Source of the DNA: Streptomyces sp. NBC_00289
GTDB taxonomy: Bacteria > Actinomycetota > Actinomycetes > Streptomycetales > Streptomycetaceae
Assembly: GCF_041435115.1 (NCBI RefSeq)
Contig: NZ_CP108046.1
Span: 1,674,001 to 1,738,000, forward strand
Length of the DNA: 64,000 nt
Direction of reading: 5' to 3'
Of the stretch, positions 8,209 to 15,573 are shown piece after piece. The number at the start of each line of letters is the position of its first letter. Position 1 is the first letter of the stretch. A program made the translations under genes and the position numbers. The notes beneath the pieces are model-generated. The model was not told the origin of the DNA and ran no database searches. It saw only the letters and a list, made by a program, of their open reading frames with translations.

Positions 8209-8907
8209 ATGGCAGCCCGTCCCGCTCCCCCCACAGGCACCGATCCGGAGCCGCCCGAACAAGGACCGCGCACCAGCTGGATGGTGCTCGGCGCCGTCGT
8301 CCTCCTGCTCTTGGCCGCGAGCCTGTTCGGCGGCCGGGACACGTCGTCCGACACCGCCGTCGGTGCTTCCTCCGGCACCGCCACCGGCGCTCCGCCGCCG
8401 CGCCCCGGGTCCGCCACGAACGTCTCGCCGTCCGTCCGACCGGTCGGAAGGCATCTGCCGCGTTCGAAGCCGCTGCGCCTGCTGATCCCGAAGATCTCGG
8501 TCGACGCCCCGTTCACGGACCTCGCCATCGCCCCCAACGGGCAGCTCGAACCCCCGCCCGCCGACGACGTCAACCTCGTCGGCTGGCACGCCAAGGGCGC
8601 CTCCCCCGGCGAGACCGGTACGTCGATCATCGCCGGGCATGTCGACACGGCGACGTCAGCGGCGGTGTTCGCCGGTCTCAGCGAGCTGGAGAAGGGCGAC
8701 GTCTTCTCCGTCGTACGAGCCGACCGGCGCAGGGCGTCCTTCGTGGTCGACAGCGTGGAGACGTTCGAGAAGGACCGCTTCCCCAGCCGGCGGGTCTACG
8801 CCGACACCCCCGAGGCGCAGGTCCGGCTCATCACCTGCGCGGGTGACTACGACCGCTCGGTCAGGGACTACACGGACAACCTGGTGGTCTTCGCCCACCT
8901 CATGTGA
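8209..8907 (+). CDS. Class F sortase
   Basis: A 232-residue membrane-anchored transpeptidase. A single N-terminal membrane helix (about 25-40) is followed by a Pro/Ser/Thr-rich linker and a sortase domain from about residue 88. The catalytic His is in AGHVDT (His144), the Cys in LITCAGDY (Cys210) and the Arg in DRSVRDY (217 or 219). Sortases cut a C-terminal sorting motif and join the protein to the cell wall or another acceptor. The ATG follows GAGG at nine bases. The likely client is the preceding gene at 7586. Class F is the usual extra sortase class in actinomycetes. Confidence 0.9.
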   Translation: MAARPAPPTGTDPEPPEQGPRTSWMVLGAVVLLLLAASLFGGRDTSSDTAVGASSGTATGAPPPRPGSATNVSPSVRPVGRHLPRSKPLRLLIPKISVDAPFTDLAIAPNGQLEPPPADDVNLVGWHAKGASPGETGTSIIAGHVDTATSAAVFAGLSELEKGDVFSVVRADRRRASFVVDSVETFEKDRFPSRRVYADTPEAQVRLITCAGDYDRSVRDYTDNLVVFAHLM

Positions 8908-10147
8908 CCGGCCCCGCGGGTGCCGGGCCGCACTCATCCGGGCCGCCGGGCCGCACTCGTCCGGGCCGGCGGCGCAGCCGGGCGGTGACGACGGCGACGT
9001 CGTCGTCCGCCGCCCCGGCGTCGAGACGCAGCAGGATCTCGTCGAGGACGCCGGTGACGCTCCCGCCGGGTGACAGGTGCAGGTGGGCCAGGCGGGCGAG
9101 CGAGGTGTCGATGTCCTCGCCCCGCCGTTCGACCAGTCCGTCGGTGAACATCACCAGGGTGTCGTCGGGGCGGACGCTCAGTGTGGTCATGTCGTACGCG
9201 GCCAGACCCGTGCCGAGCGGAGGGCCGACGGGCACGACGACAAGTTCCCCGGTGCCGTCGCGGTGGAAGAGCGCCGGAGGAAGGTGGCCCGCGCCGCTGA
9301 GGGCGACCGTGCCGCGGGCGGGATCCAGCAGGGCCAGCAGGCAGGTCGCGGGCCGGCGGTTGCTCTCCTCGGACATGACCGTGTCCGTCCGGCTCAGGAT
9401 CCGGTGCGGAGCAGCATCCGTGGCGGCGGCGTATCGCAGCATCGAGCGGTAGGCGTTCATGTCGACGGCCGCGTCCAGGCCGTGCCCCATGACGTCGCCG
9501 ACGACCAGGAGCGTACGGCCGTGGTGCAGGCGTACGGCCTCGAACCAGTCCCCGCCCACCGGCGCGCCGCGGCCGGCCGGGAGGTAGCGCGTGGCCGTCT
9601 CCACGGTGGGGTGGGGGCGGCCCGCTTCGGCGAGCGGGACCCGTTGCGGGTACCGCGCGCTGTCGTGCAGATGCGCGGCGGTGAGCCGGGCCACGTAGTG
9701 CACCGCCGCGGCTTCCTCGTCGCCGAAGGGGCGATCGGCGCGTACGGCGAGCACCGCTCCGTAGACCCTTCCCCGGGCCAGGAGCGGCACGGACAGCGCG
9801 GCCACGGTTCCGCTGCTGTGGGCGGCCAGGGACGCCGTGATCGGACGGCCCGCGTCCAGGGCCCGGACCAGGATCTCGGTCCGGGGAACGCCGTGCAGGC
9901 CCGCCAGCAGTTCACGCCGGCCCTCGGCCGCCGCCGGGCGCAGCGGGCCGCGGTGCGCGCGCCGCACCTCGTCCTGGGCGAACAGGTCGACAGCGGCCGC
10001 CTCGCACAACTCCCCGACCAGGAAACGCGCGCACTCCACCGCGGTCCTGCGGTCGTCGGGTGTCGAGCCGATCGCGGCGACGGCCCGCTGGGCCAGGACG
10101 AAGGGATCAGCCGGAACCGCCGGCTCCAGCACCCGGTCGCTTTTCAT
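8900..10147 (-). CDS. GAF-domain PP2C (SpoIIE-type) phosphatase
   Basis: A 415-residue phosphatase with a GAF-like sensor at about 15-165 and a SpoIIE/PP2C catalytic domain from about 185. Metal-binding motifs GGDWFE (198-203) and GDVMGHG (217-223), then TDGLVERRGEDID and the C-terminal D-D-D-V-A-V-V strand, are all intact, so it should be active on phosphorylated STAS antagonists. The ATG at 10147 has AAAGGGG five bases upstream; the open frame extends further but without a ribosome site. The last codons overlap the convergent sortase gene by 8 bases, and the 3' end carries a 23-bp tandem repeat. Confidence 0.88.
   Translation of the reverse strand: MKSDRVLEPAVPADPFVLAQRAVAAIGSTPDDRRTAVECARFLVGELCEAAAVDLFAQDEVRRAHRGPLRPAAAEGRRELLAGLHGVPRTEILVRALDAGRPITASLAAHSSGTVAALSVPLLARGRVYGAVLAVRADRPFGDEEAAAVHYVARLTAAHLHDSARYPQRVPLAEAGRPHPTVETATRYLPAGRGAPVGGDWFEAVRLHHGRTLLVVGDVMGHGLDAAVDMNAYRSMLRYAAATDAAPHRILSRTDTVMSEESNRRPATCLLALLDPARGTVALSGAGHLPPALFHRDGTGELVVVPVGPPLGTGLAAYDMTTLSVRPDDTLVMFTDGLVERRGEDIDTSLARLAHLHLSPGGSVTGVLDEILLRLDAGAADDDVAVVTARLRRRPGRVRPGGPDECGPAPAGPVT
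8922..8967. repeat. 23-bp tandem repeat in the 3' end of the phosphatase gene
   Basis: Two near-identical 23-bp units (starts at 8922 and 8945, beginning GCCGGGCCGCACTC, one mismatch) lie in the last codons of the leftward phosphatase gene. Since 23 is not a multiple of three, gain or loss of a unit would change the C-terminal tail, which is past the catalytic domain. Confidence 0.6.
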
Positions 10148-10304
10148 CACCGCCCCTTTCCGCCGCACCCATCCCAACACCGGAAGGCCCGGACAGCCGG
10201 TAGCGACCCGTGTCGCGTCGCGAGCCGTGGGCGCCGTGCGCACCACACCCACACCGTCGGGTCTCCGTCGTCCGGACGGCGCGCTGCCCGCCTGGGGCCG
10301 GGCG

Positions 10305-10808
10305 CTACCGGTGATGCGGCGGAGGGGGCGGTGGTGGCGGCGGCAGGGTGCGGGTGTCCGGAGCGGGTTCCGGCCAGACGAGCAGGACCGGGCAGGGGGC
10401 GTGGTCGAGCACGAAGCGGGAGGCGTGCCCGAGACTGCGGGGTCCCAGACGGCTGCGGTCCCCGTCGCGGGCCAGGACCAGCAGGTCGGCGCCTTCGACG
10501 GCGGCGATCACTTCCTGTTCGGGGCGTCCCGTCCGTTCCATCCGTACGCACGGGCGGCGCAGACGCTCCGCCGCGGCGTCCAGGAGCAGCGCGGCCGAGG
10601 TGACGCCCAGTTCCTCCAGCCGGGTGCCCGGGTCGCGTTCGTTGTGGCCGCGGCCCAGGAGGCCGGCGTAGGCGCCGTGCGCGATGCCGGGGACGTCGGG
10701 ACTGCTGACGTGCAGGAGGACGACGCCGCTGTCGTCGGAGGTGTGCGCGCGAGCGGCGTCCACGCAGGCGGGCCATGTACCTTCGGCGATCCACACGATC
10801 ACACGCAC
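10305..10808 (-). CDS. Universal stress protein (UspA) family
   Basis: A 167-residue UspA-type protein. It begins with a beta strand (VRVIVWIAEG) and ends its domain with the family's C-terminal pattern SLGHASRFVLDHAPCPVLLVW; the preceding G-rich stretch RLGPRSLG replaces the usual ATP loop. USPs bind ATP or act in stress survival. I chose the GTG at 10808, nine bases after AGGGAGG. After the domain there is an unusual tail with ten consecutive prolines followed by HHR, which is odd for the family. It lies back to back with the second YihY gene and next to a PP2C phosphatase, in keeping with a stress setting. Confidence 0.82.
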   Translation of the reverse strand: MRVIVWIAEGTWPACVDAARAHTSDDSGVVLLHVSSPDVPGIAHGAYAGLLGRGHNERDPGTRLEELGVTSAALLLDAAAERLRRPCVRMERTGRPEQEVIAAVEGADLLVLARDGDRSRLGPRSLGHASRFVLDHAPCPVLLVWPEPAPDTRTLPPPPPPPPPHHR

Positions 10809-10978
10809 GGGCGTCAGCCTCCCTGTACCCGGAGCCATGTCCACCGTCCCACGTCCACGGCCGACGCGTCGCGCGATCCGGCACCGCTGTACGCCTCCGC
10901 GTCCGATCCGCTGAAAGGTGCTGTCACGGGGCATCCGGGGAACAGACCGGTCGCGCGAGCCGAGGAGACACCGAGCCA

Positions 10979-11944
10979 ATGGGTACCGCCGTCCACGTCC
11001 CGCAGACCCGGGACATGATCGGAGACGAGCTCTCCGGCGACGAGGCGCTGACCGCGCTGCGCCACTACGGAGGTGTGCGCCTGCTGGTCGACTCCTTCGC
11101 CCGGTTCCGTTACGCGGACGGGTTCACGAACGCGCGGGCCCTCGGGTTCCAGGTGGTGCTGGGTCTGGTGCCCTTCACCGTCGCCTTGGTGGGGCTGGCC
11201 ACTTCGGTGCACACCGAGGGGGTGGGCCGGATCATCGAGCACACGCTCGGCCGGATCGTGCCCGGCGCCAGCGCCGACGTCGTCGAGGACGCGCTGAACG
11301 GGACGCGGCGCAGTGCGGACGGCGACGTGTGGAGCACCCTCGCCCTGTGGACGGGGCTGGTGTTCGCCCTGCTCAACCTCGCTTCGGCGATGGGACAGAT
11401 CGAGCGGGGCGCCAACCGCATCTACGGCATCGAACGCGACCGGCCGTTCCCGCGGAAATACGGGCGGGCGCTGCTGCTCGCGCTCGCGGCCGGAATGCCG
11501 ATGGTGCTCGGGTTCGTGGTGCTCGTCGCAGGTGAGGCCGTCGGCAGCGCGGTCGTGGAGTCCGTCGGCCGCCCCGGCGAGGACGCCTCGTGGTGGAAGC
11601 CGCTCGAACTCGTGGTGGGTCTGCTCCTCGCCTGGGTGGCCTCGGCCGTGATCTTCCGGTGGTCGCCGCGCCGCGTCCAGCCCGGCTACACCTGGCTGGC
11701 CTTCGGCTCCGCCGTCCACCTCCTCGTATGGGTGTCTGCCACCTGGCTGCTGGCGCTCTACGTCGAGAAGAGCGGGACGTTCGGCGCCGTCTACGGGCCT
11801 CTCACCGCCTTCGTCGCGCTCCTGCTGTGGGCCAACCTCACCGGCGTCGCACTGTTTCTGGGCATCGCGTTCGCCGCCCAGCTCGAGGCGGCCAGGGCCG
11901 GCATCCATGCGGCCGTACGGCCTGATCCGGGGTCGGGAGCCTGA
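10979..11944 (+). CDS. YihY/BrkB family membrane protein (second copy)
   Basis: A 321-residue membrane protein of the YihY/BrkB family with about six hydrophobic segments; the conserved ending YGPLTAFVALLLWANLTGVALFLG is present at about 275-300. It is only distantly similar to the copy at 596 and has a longer N-terminus, so they are separate subfamilies. The ATG at 10979 follows GAGGAG at a rather long spacing of about 12 bases. Its neighbours are a divergent universal stress gene and a convergent Mrr-like gene. Molecular function is unknown. Confidence 0.82.
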   Translation: MGTAVHVPQTRDMIGDELSGDEALTALRHYGGVRLLVDSFARFRYADGFTNARALGFQVVLGLVPFTVALVGLATSVHTEGVGRIIEHTLGRIVPGASADVVEDALNGTRRSADGDVWSTLALWTGLVFALLNLASAMGQIERGANRIYGIERDRPFPRKYGRALLLALAAGMPMVLGFVVLVAGEAVGSAVVESVGRPGEDASWWKPLELVVGLLLAWVASAVIFRWSPRRVQPGYTWLAFGSAVHLLVWVSATWLLALYVEKSGTFGAVYGPLTAFVALLLWANLTGVALFLGIAFAAQLEAARAGIHAAVRPDPGSGA

Positions 11945-11972
11945 GCGGGCGGATCAGGCGCGGGCGGCCGTG

Positions 11973-12869
11973 TCAGTACGGCGTCCCGTCGGTACAGCCG
12001 CTCTCCTCGGGCTGCTCCCAGGGCCGTGGCCCGGTGCCGTCGCTCCACGCCCGCACGGCGGGCCCGTCCCAGCACACGATCCCGCACTGCTCGGCGTACT
12101 CGACCGCCGGCGCGGTGAACTCGCTCGTGGTGACCAGGACGGCCACGTCCGCCTCGTGGACGGTGAAGCAGGTGCCGCCGAAGCGCTGGAGGTCCTGGGA
12201 GCCCACTCTGTTGCCGTCGCCGTAGCGCTTGCACTGGATGACGAGACGCCGCCCGTCGGGGGCCACGGCGACAACGTCGGCGCCGAGGTCCCCGGCTCCG
12301 CCGACCACCTCGACCTCGGTGCAACCGTCCCGCTCGCAGAGGGCGGCGACCGTCTCCTCGAACGCGTAGGGGTCGAGATCGTCGTCCGCGAGGGCGGTGC
12401 CGGCTTCGTCGACGGGCGTCTCGGGGACGAGAACGCGCGTCGCGTCCGCCACGGCGCCCTCTTCCTCCGGTACGCCCGGTCGCGCGTCCTCGATCGTGAC
12501 GGGCCGGGCTTCGGTTTCCGCCCCGGCGACGCCGGTCCAGGCGTGCGTCGGAGTCGTGGTCGGGGACGGTTCGAGGAGGTCGGCGGCCGCTCTGGACGCC
12601 TCATCGAGCGCGGCCGCGGCCCGGCGCGCCGCTCGGGCCGGCGAGAACCGGCGCCGGCGGTGTCGCAGGATCAGGCAGCCGGCCGCTGCGACGACGAGCA
12701 GGACCAGCGCCCAGCCGGGGCGTCGCTCGAGAACGCCCGCAGCGGTGCGCGCGGCGAATCCCACGACACTCAACAGGACGGCGAGAAACGTGAAGAACAT
12801 CGCTGTGGCGCGGAGATCGAACACACGCCGACGGTTCACTCGGCGTATGCGGCGCGCGGGTGTGGCCAC
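11973..12869 (-). CDS. Membrane-anchored Mrr-like restriction endonuclease
   Basis: A protein of about 298 residues. The N-terminus is basic, with two membrane helices (about 24-42 and 53-68); an acidic Pro-rich linker follows; the C-terminus (from about 165) is an Mrr-type restriction endonuclease fold with catalytic pattern GAD (Asp198)...QCK (Gln212, Lys214). Mrr proteins are type IV enzymes that cut modified DNA. Membrane attachment is seen in a subset of actinobacterial members and is unusual for a nuclease. I chose the GTG at 12869 behind GAGGGGGG; an upstream start at 12932 is possible. There is no methylase or other restriction gene beside it. Confidence 0.8.
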   Translation of the reverse strand: MATPARRIRRVNRRRVFDLRATAMFFTFLAVLLSVVGFAARTAAGVLERRPGWALVLLVVAAAGCLILRHRRRRFSPARAARRAAAALDEASRAAADLLEPSPTTTPTHAWTGVAGAETEARPVTIEDARPGVPEEEGAVADATRVLVPETPVDEAGTALADDDLDPYAFEETVAALCERDGCTEVEVVGGAGDLGADVVAVAPDGRRLVIQCKRYGDGNRVGSQDLQRFGGTCFTVHEADVAVLVTTSEFTAPAVEYAEQCGIVCWDGPAVRAWSDGTGPRPWEQPEESGCTDGTPY

Positions 12870-12981
12870 GGTGGTGATTCCCCCCTCTTGGGACCGACAC
12901 GAAGATCGTTTACGCGTGTTCCCAAGATCCACGACTTCACCCTGCCCCGGGTCCGCGGTGGGCGCCGAGGTCAGCGCGCGG

Positions 12982-13323
12982 TCACGAAGGGCCGGCCACG
13001 TCGGTTCCCGGACGGATCGTGAAGATCTGGTCCAGGCCCACGATGCGCAACACCCGCAGGGTGTTCGGCGGTACGGCCGTGAGCGCGATGTCGGCGCCGG
13101 CGGCCAGGGCGTGGTTGCGTGCGGCGATGAGCGCCGTGATCCCGGTGGAGTCGCAGAAGTCCATCCCGGCGAGGTCGAGGGTCAGGCACTGGCCGGGATC
13201 GAGGGCGCACCGGGAGACGTGCTCGCGCAGTGCCGTGGCGTGGGCGTAGTCGAGAGGGCCGGCGATCTCCAGTACGGGACCGGCGGCGGCGTCGCGGGAG
13301 GCTATGTTCAGCGGGCTGCTCAT
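12982..13323 (-). CDS. rsbV: STAS-domain anti-sigma factor antagonist (RsbV-like)
   Basis: A 113-residue single-domain STAS protein. The phosphoacceptor loop reads MDFCDSTGI with Ser59 in the position of the regulatory Ser of SpoIIAA/RsbV. Unphosphorylated antagonists bind the anti-sigma kinase and free the sigma factor. Its ATG overlaps the stop of the upstream PP2C phosphatase (ATGA), which strongly suggests that the phosphatase acts on this protein. Together with the RsbQ-like hydrolase it completes a three-gene partner-switching module; the kinase partner is not in the operon and may be one of those at 32981 or 58387. Confidence 0.88.
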   Translation of the reverse strand: MSSPLNIASRDAAAGPVLEIAGPLDYAHATALREHVSRCALDPGQCLTLDLAGMDFCDSTGITALIAARNHALAAGADIALTAVPPNTLRVLRIVGLDQIFTIRPGTDVAGPS

Positions 13324-14618
13324 GATGTGTTCTTCGTCGTGGTGTCGGGCTGGGACCGGGTGTCGGCGGGGACGCCGAGAGCGAGCAGGGCCGTGTCGTC
13401 GTCCAGGCCCTCCCCGAAGGTGCGCAGCAGTTCGGTCAGCGCGCTGATCACCGCCTTCGGCGGGCCGCCGGCATGGTGGGCGGCGAAGTCCCGCAGTGCC
13501 CGGTCCCCGTACAACTCGGTGCGGTCCGGTCCGGTGCGGGCCTCGGTGAGGCCGTCGGTGTACAGCAGCAGGCTGTCCCCGGGCGACAGCGTGGTGGTGA
13601 CGGGAGTGAAGTGCGCGTCGGGCAGGACGCCGACCAGCAGGCCGCCGGGGGTGGGCAGGAAGTCGCAGCCGCCGTCGGCACGCAGGACGAGGGCCGGGGG
13701 GTGGCCGCCGGAGGCCAGGCGGACGGTGACCCGGCCGCTGTCCTGTTCCGGTTCGAGCGTGCCGAATATGGCGGTGCAGTAGCGCGGGTCGCTGCCGGTG
13801 TACCGCTCGCGCAGCACGGTGTTCAGCGTGGAGAGGGCGGCGACCGGATCGGGGTCGTGCAGGGCCGCGGCTCTGAGGGTGTAGCGGGTCAGGGAGGTGA
13901 CGGCCGCCGCTTCGGGGCCCTTGCCGCACACGTCGCCCAGGAAGAACGCCCAGCGTCTGCCGTCGACGGCGAAGACGTCGTAGAAGTCGCCGCCGAGCCG
14001 GTCGGGTGAGGCCGTGTGGTAGTGCGCGGCGGCCTCGAGCCCGGGTATGACGGGCAGGGCGTCGGGCAGCAGGCTCCGCTGGAGGACGGCGAGCGCCTCC
14101 TGCAGCCGGGCCCGGTCGGCCTCGGCCTGCCGGCGTGCCGCCTCGGCCTCCTTCCTGCCGCTGAGGAGCTCCTGCTCGTAGGCGCGCCGGTCCCGTGCGT
14201 CGAAGAGGGAGGTGCGGATCAGCTGCGGCTCACCCCCGCTGCCGTGTTTCACGGCCGAGGACACCAGTACCGGCCTCCTGCTGCCGTCGGACGCCCTGAG
14301 TTCCAGTGCGATCCCGCTCGCCTCGCCCTTCATGCGCAGCAGCGGGGCGTAGTGCGTCTCGTAGTAGATCTTGCCGCCCACGGTGAGCAGGTCGGGGAAG
14401 CGCATGCGCCCCACCACCGCCTCCCTGGGCAGGCCGAGCCAGCCGAGGAGCGTCGCGTTGATCTTCGCGACGGTTCCGTCCATCAGCGTCGACAGATAGC
14501 CGCAGGGTGCGGTCTCGTAGAGCTCTTCCGCGCTGTCCTCCAGGAGTGAGGCGAACACCGTCTCCGTGGCGCCGTCGTCGGCGTCGTGGGGCCCGGGTGT
14601 GTGGCCGAGGCGGGCCAT
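13320..14618 (-). CDS. rsbP: PAS-PP2C phosphatase, RsbP-like
   Basis: A 432-residue phosphatase: PAS sensor at about 28-140 (ETAPCGYLSTLMDGTVAKIN...), a charged coiled-coil at about 145-185, and a PP2C/SpoIIE domain with GGDFYD (209-214), GDVCGKG (228-234), LYTDGLTEAR and the C-terminal DDDTALLALG. This is the architecture of Bacillus RsbP, the energy-stress phosphatase that dephosphorylates RsbV. Its start overlaps the stop of the upstream RsbQ-like hydrolase (TGATG) and its stop overlaps the STAS gene start, so the three are coupled. The PAS ligand is unknown; in Bacillus the RsbQ hydrolase is thought to supply it. Confidence 0.9.
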   Translation of the reverse strand: MARLGHTPGPHDADDGATETVFASLLEDSAEELYETAPCGYLSTLMDGTVAKINATLLGWLGLPREAVVGRMRFPDLLTVGGKIYYETHYAPLLRMKGEASGIALELRASDGSRRPVLVSSAVKHGSGGEPQLIRTSLFDARDRRAYEQELLSGRKEAEAARRQAEADRARLQEALAVLQRSLLPDALPVIPGLEAAAHYHTASPDRLGGDFYDVFAVDGRRWAFFLGDVCGKGPEAAAVTSLTRYTLRAAALHDPDPVAALSTLNTVLRERYTGSDPRYCTAIFGTLEPEQDSGRVTVRLASGGHPPALVLRADGGCDFLPTPGGLLVGVLPDAHFTPVTTTLSPGDSLLLYTDGLTEARTGPDRTELYGDRALRDFAAHHAGGPPKAVISALTELLRTFGEGLDDDTALLALGVPADTRSQPDTTTKNTS

Positions 14619-15421
14619 CAGCGCAGGTCCGCCAGGAATCCGGCGATCGCCTCGTTGGTGGCCTCGGGTGCGGACATGTGCGGACAGTGGCCCGTGGCCT
14701 CCAGGGTAACCAGCTTCGAGCCCGGGACGGCAGCGTGCACGAAGGCACCGACCGCCCGGGGCGCGATGAGGTCCTGCGTGCATTCCAGCACCAGCCTCGG
14801 CACGCCGACCGTCTTGAGGTCGTCCCGGGAGTCGGACAGGAACGTGGTGCGCGCGAAGACGAGCGCCATGGCCGGATCGGTGGCGCAGAAGCTCGCGGTC
14901 AGCTCCTCGCCGAGCTCCGGCCGCTCCGGGTTGCCCATGATCATCGGAGCCATGGCGGCCGACCAGCCCAGGTAGTTGGCCTCCAGGGAGGCCAGGAGCT
15001 CCTCGATGTCCTCGCGGCCGAAGCCGCCGTGGTAGCCGACGTCGTCGATGTACCGGGGTGAGGGCGCGACCATGACCAGGGCACCGATGCGCTCCGGCGC
15101 CCGCCGGGCGGCCAGCACCCCGATCATGGCGCTGACCGAGTGCCCCACGAACACCGCGTCCCTGAGGTCGAGCGCCTCGCACACCTCCACGACGTCCTGG
15201 GCGTACCCGTCCAGGGAGGAGTACCGCTCCTCCCGGAAGGCGGAGAGGTCGGAGCGCCCGGCGCCGACGTAGTCGAACAACACCACTCGGTGGGTGTCGG
15301 CGAGGGCCGGCACGGTCAGGCGCCACATGTTCTGGTCGCAGCCGAACCCGTGGGCGAGCACCACCGCCGGTCCGGCGGGGTTGCCCGTGACGGTGACGTT
15401 GTTCCTCCGATGGATGTCCAT
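14618..15421 (-). CDS. rsbQ: Alpha/beta hydrolase, RsbQ-like
   Basis: A 267-residue alpha/beta hydrolase very similar in motif order to Bacillus subtilis RsbQ: HGFGCDQ at 24-30, VILFDY-like VVLFDYVGAG at 46-55, GYAQDV at 72-77, nucleophile GHSVSA with Ser95, acid Asp217 in TQDLIAP, and His245 in GHCPHMS. RsbQ is needed for RsbP activity during energy stress. The ATG at 15421 follows AGAGG. It is the first gene of a coupled RsbQ-RsbP-RsbV-like operon transcribed leftwards, diverging from the CYTH-CHAD gene. The same fold is shared by strigolactone/karrikin receptors, so a small-molecule binding role is plausible. Confidence 0.88.
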   Translation of the reverse strand: MDIHRRNNVTVTGNPAGPAVVLAHGFGCDQNMWRLTVPALADTHRVVLFDYVGAGRSDLSAFREERYSSLDGYAQDVVEVCEALDLRDAVFVGHSVSAMIGVLAARRAPERIGALVMVAPSPRYIDDVGYHGGFGREDIEELLASLEANYLGWSAAMAPMIMGNPERPELGEELTASFCATDPAMALVFARTTFLSDSRDDLKTVGVPRLVLECTQDLIAPRAVGAFVHAAVPGSKLVTLEATGHCPHMSAPEATNEAIAGFLADLR

Positions 15422-15573
15422 GGCAACGATCCTCTCACCGCCCCGCCGGGTCCGGGGCCTCCCCCGGCGCCCGACTGTCATGACACCCGGGGCGCCCCAT
15501 AGGCACCGGCCGGCGGTGCCAGGTCGAGGACGCGTCGGGGTTTGAGTCGCGCCGGGAGGAGTACGCGGAGGGT

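Noticed and set aside
10825..10830. GGGTAC on the minus strand just before the universal stress gene
   Set aside because: It is only 17 bases from the start codon and has no GNNT at 14-16 bases.
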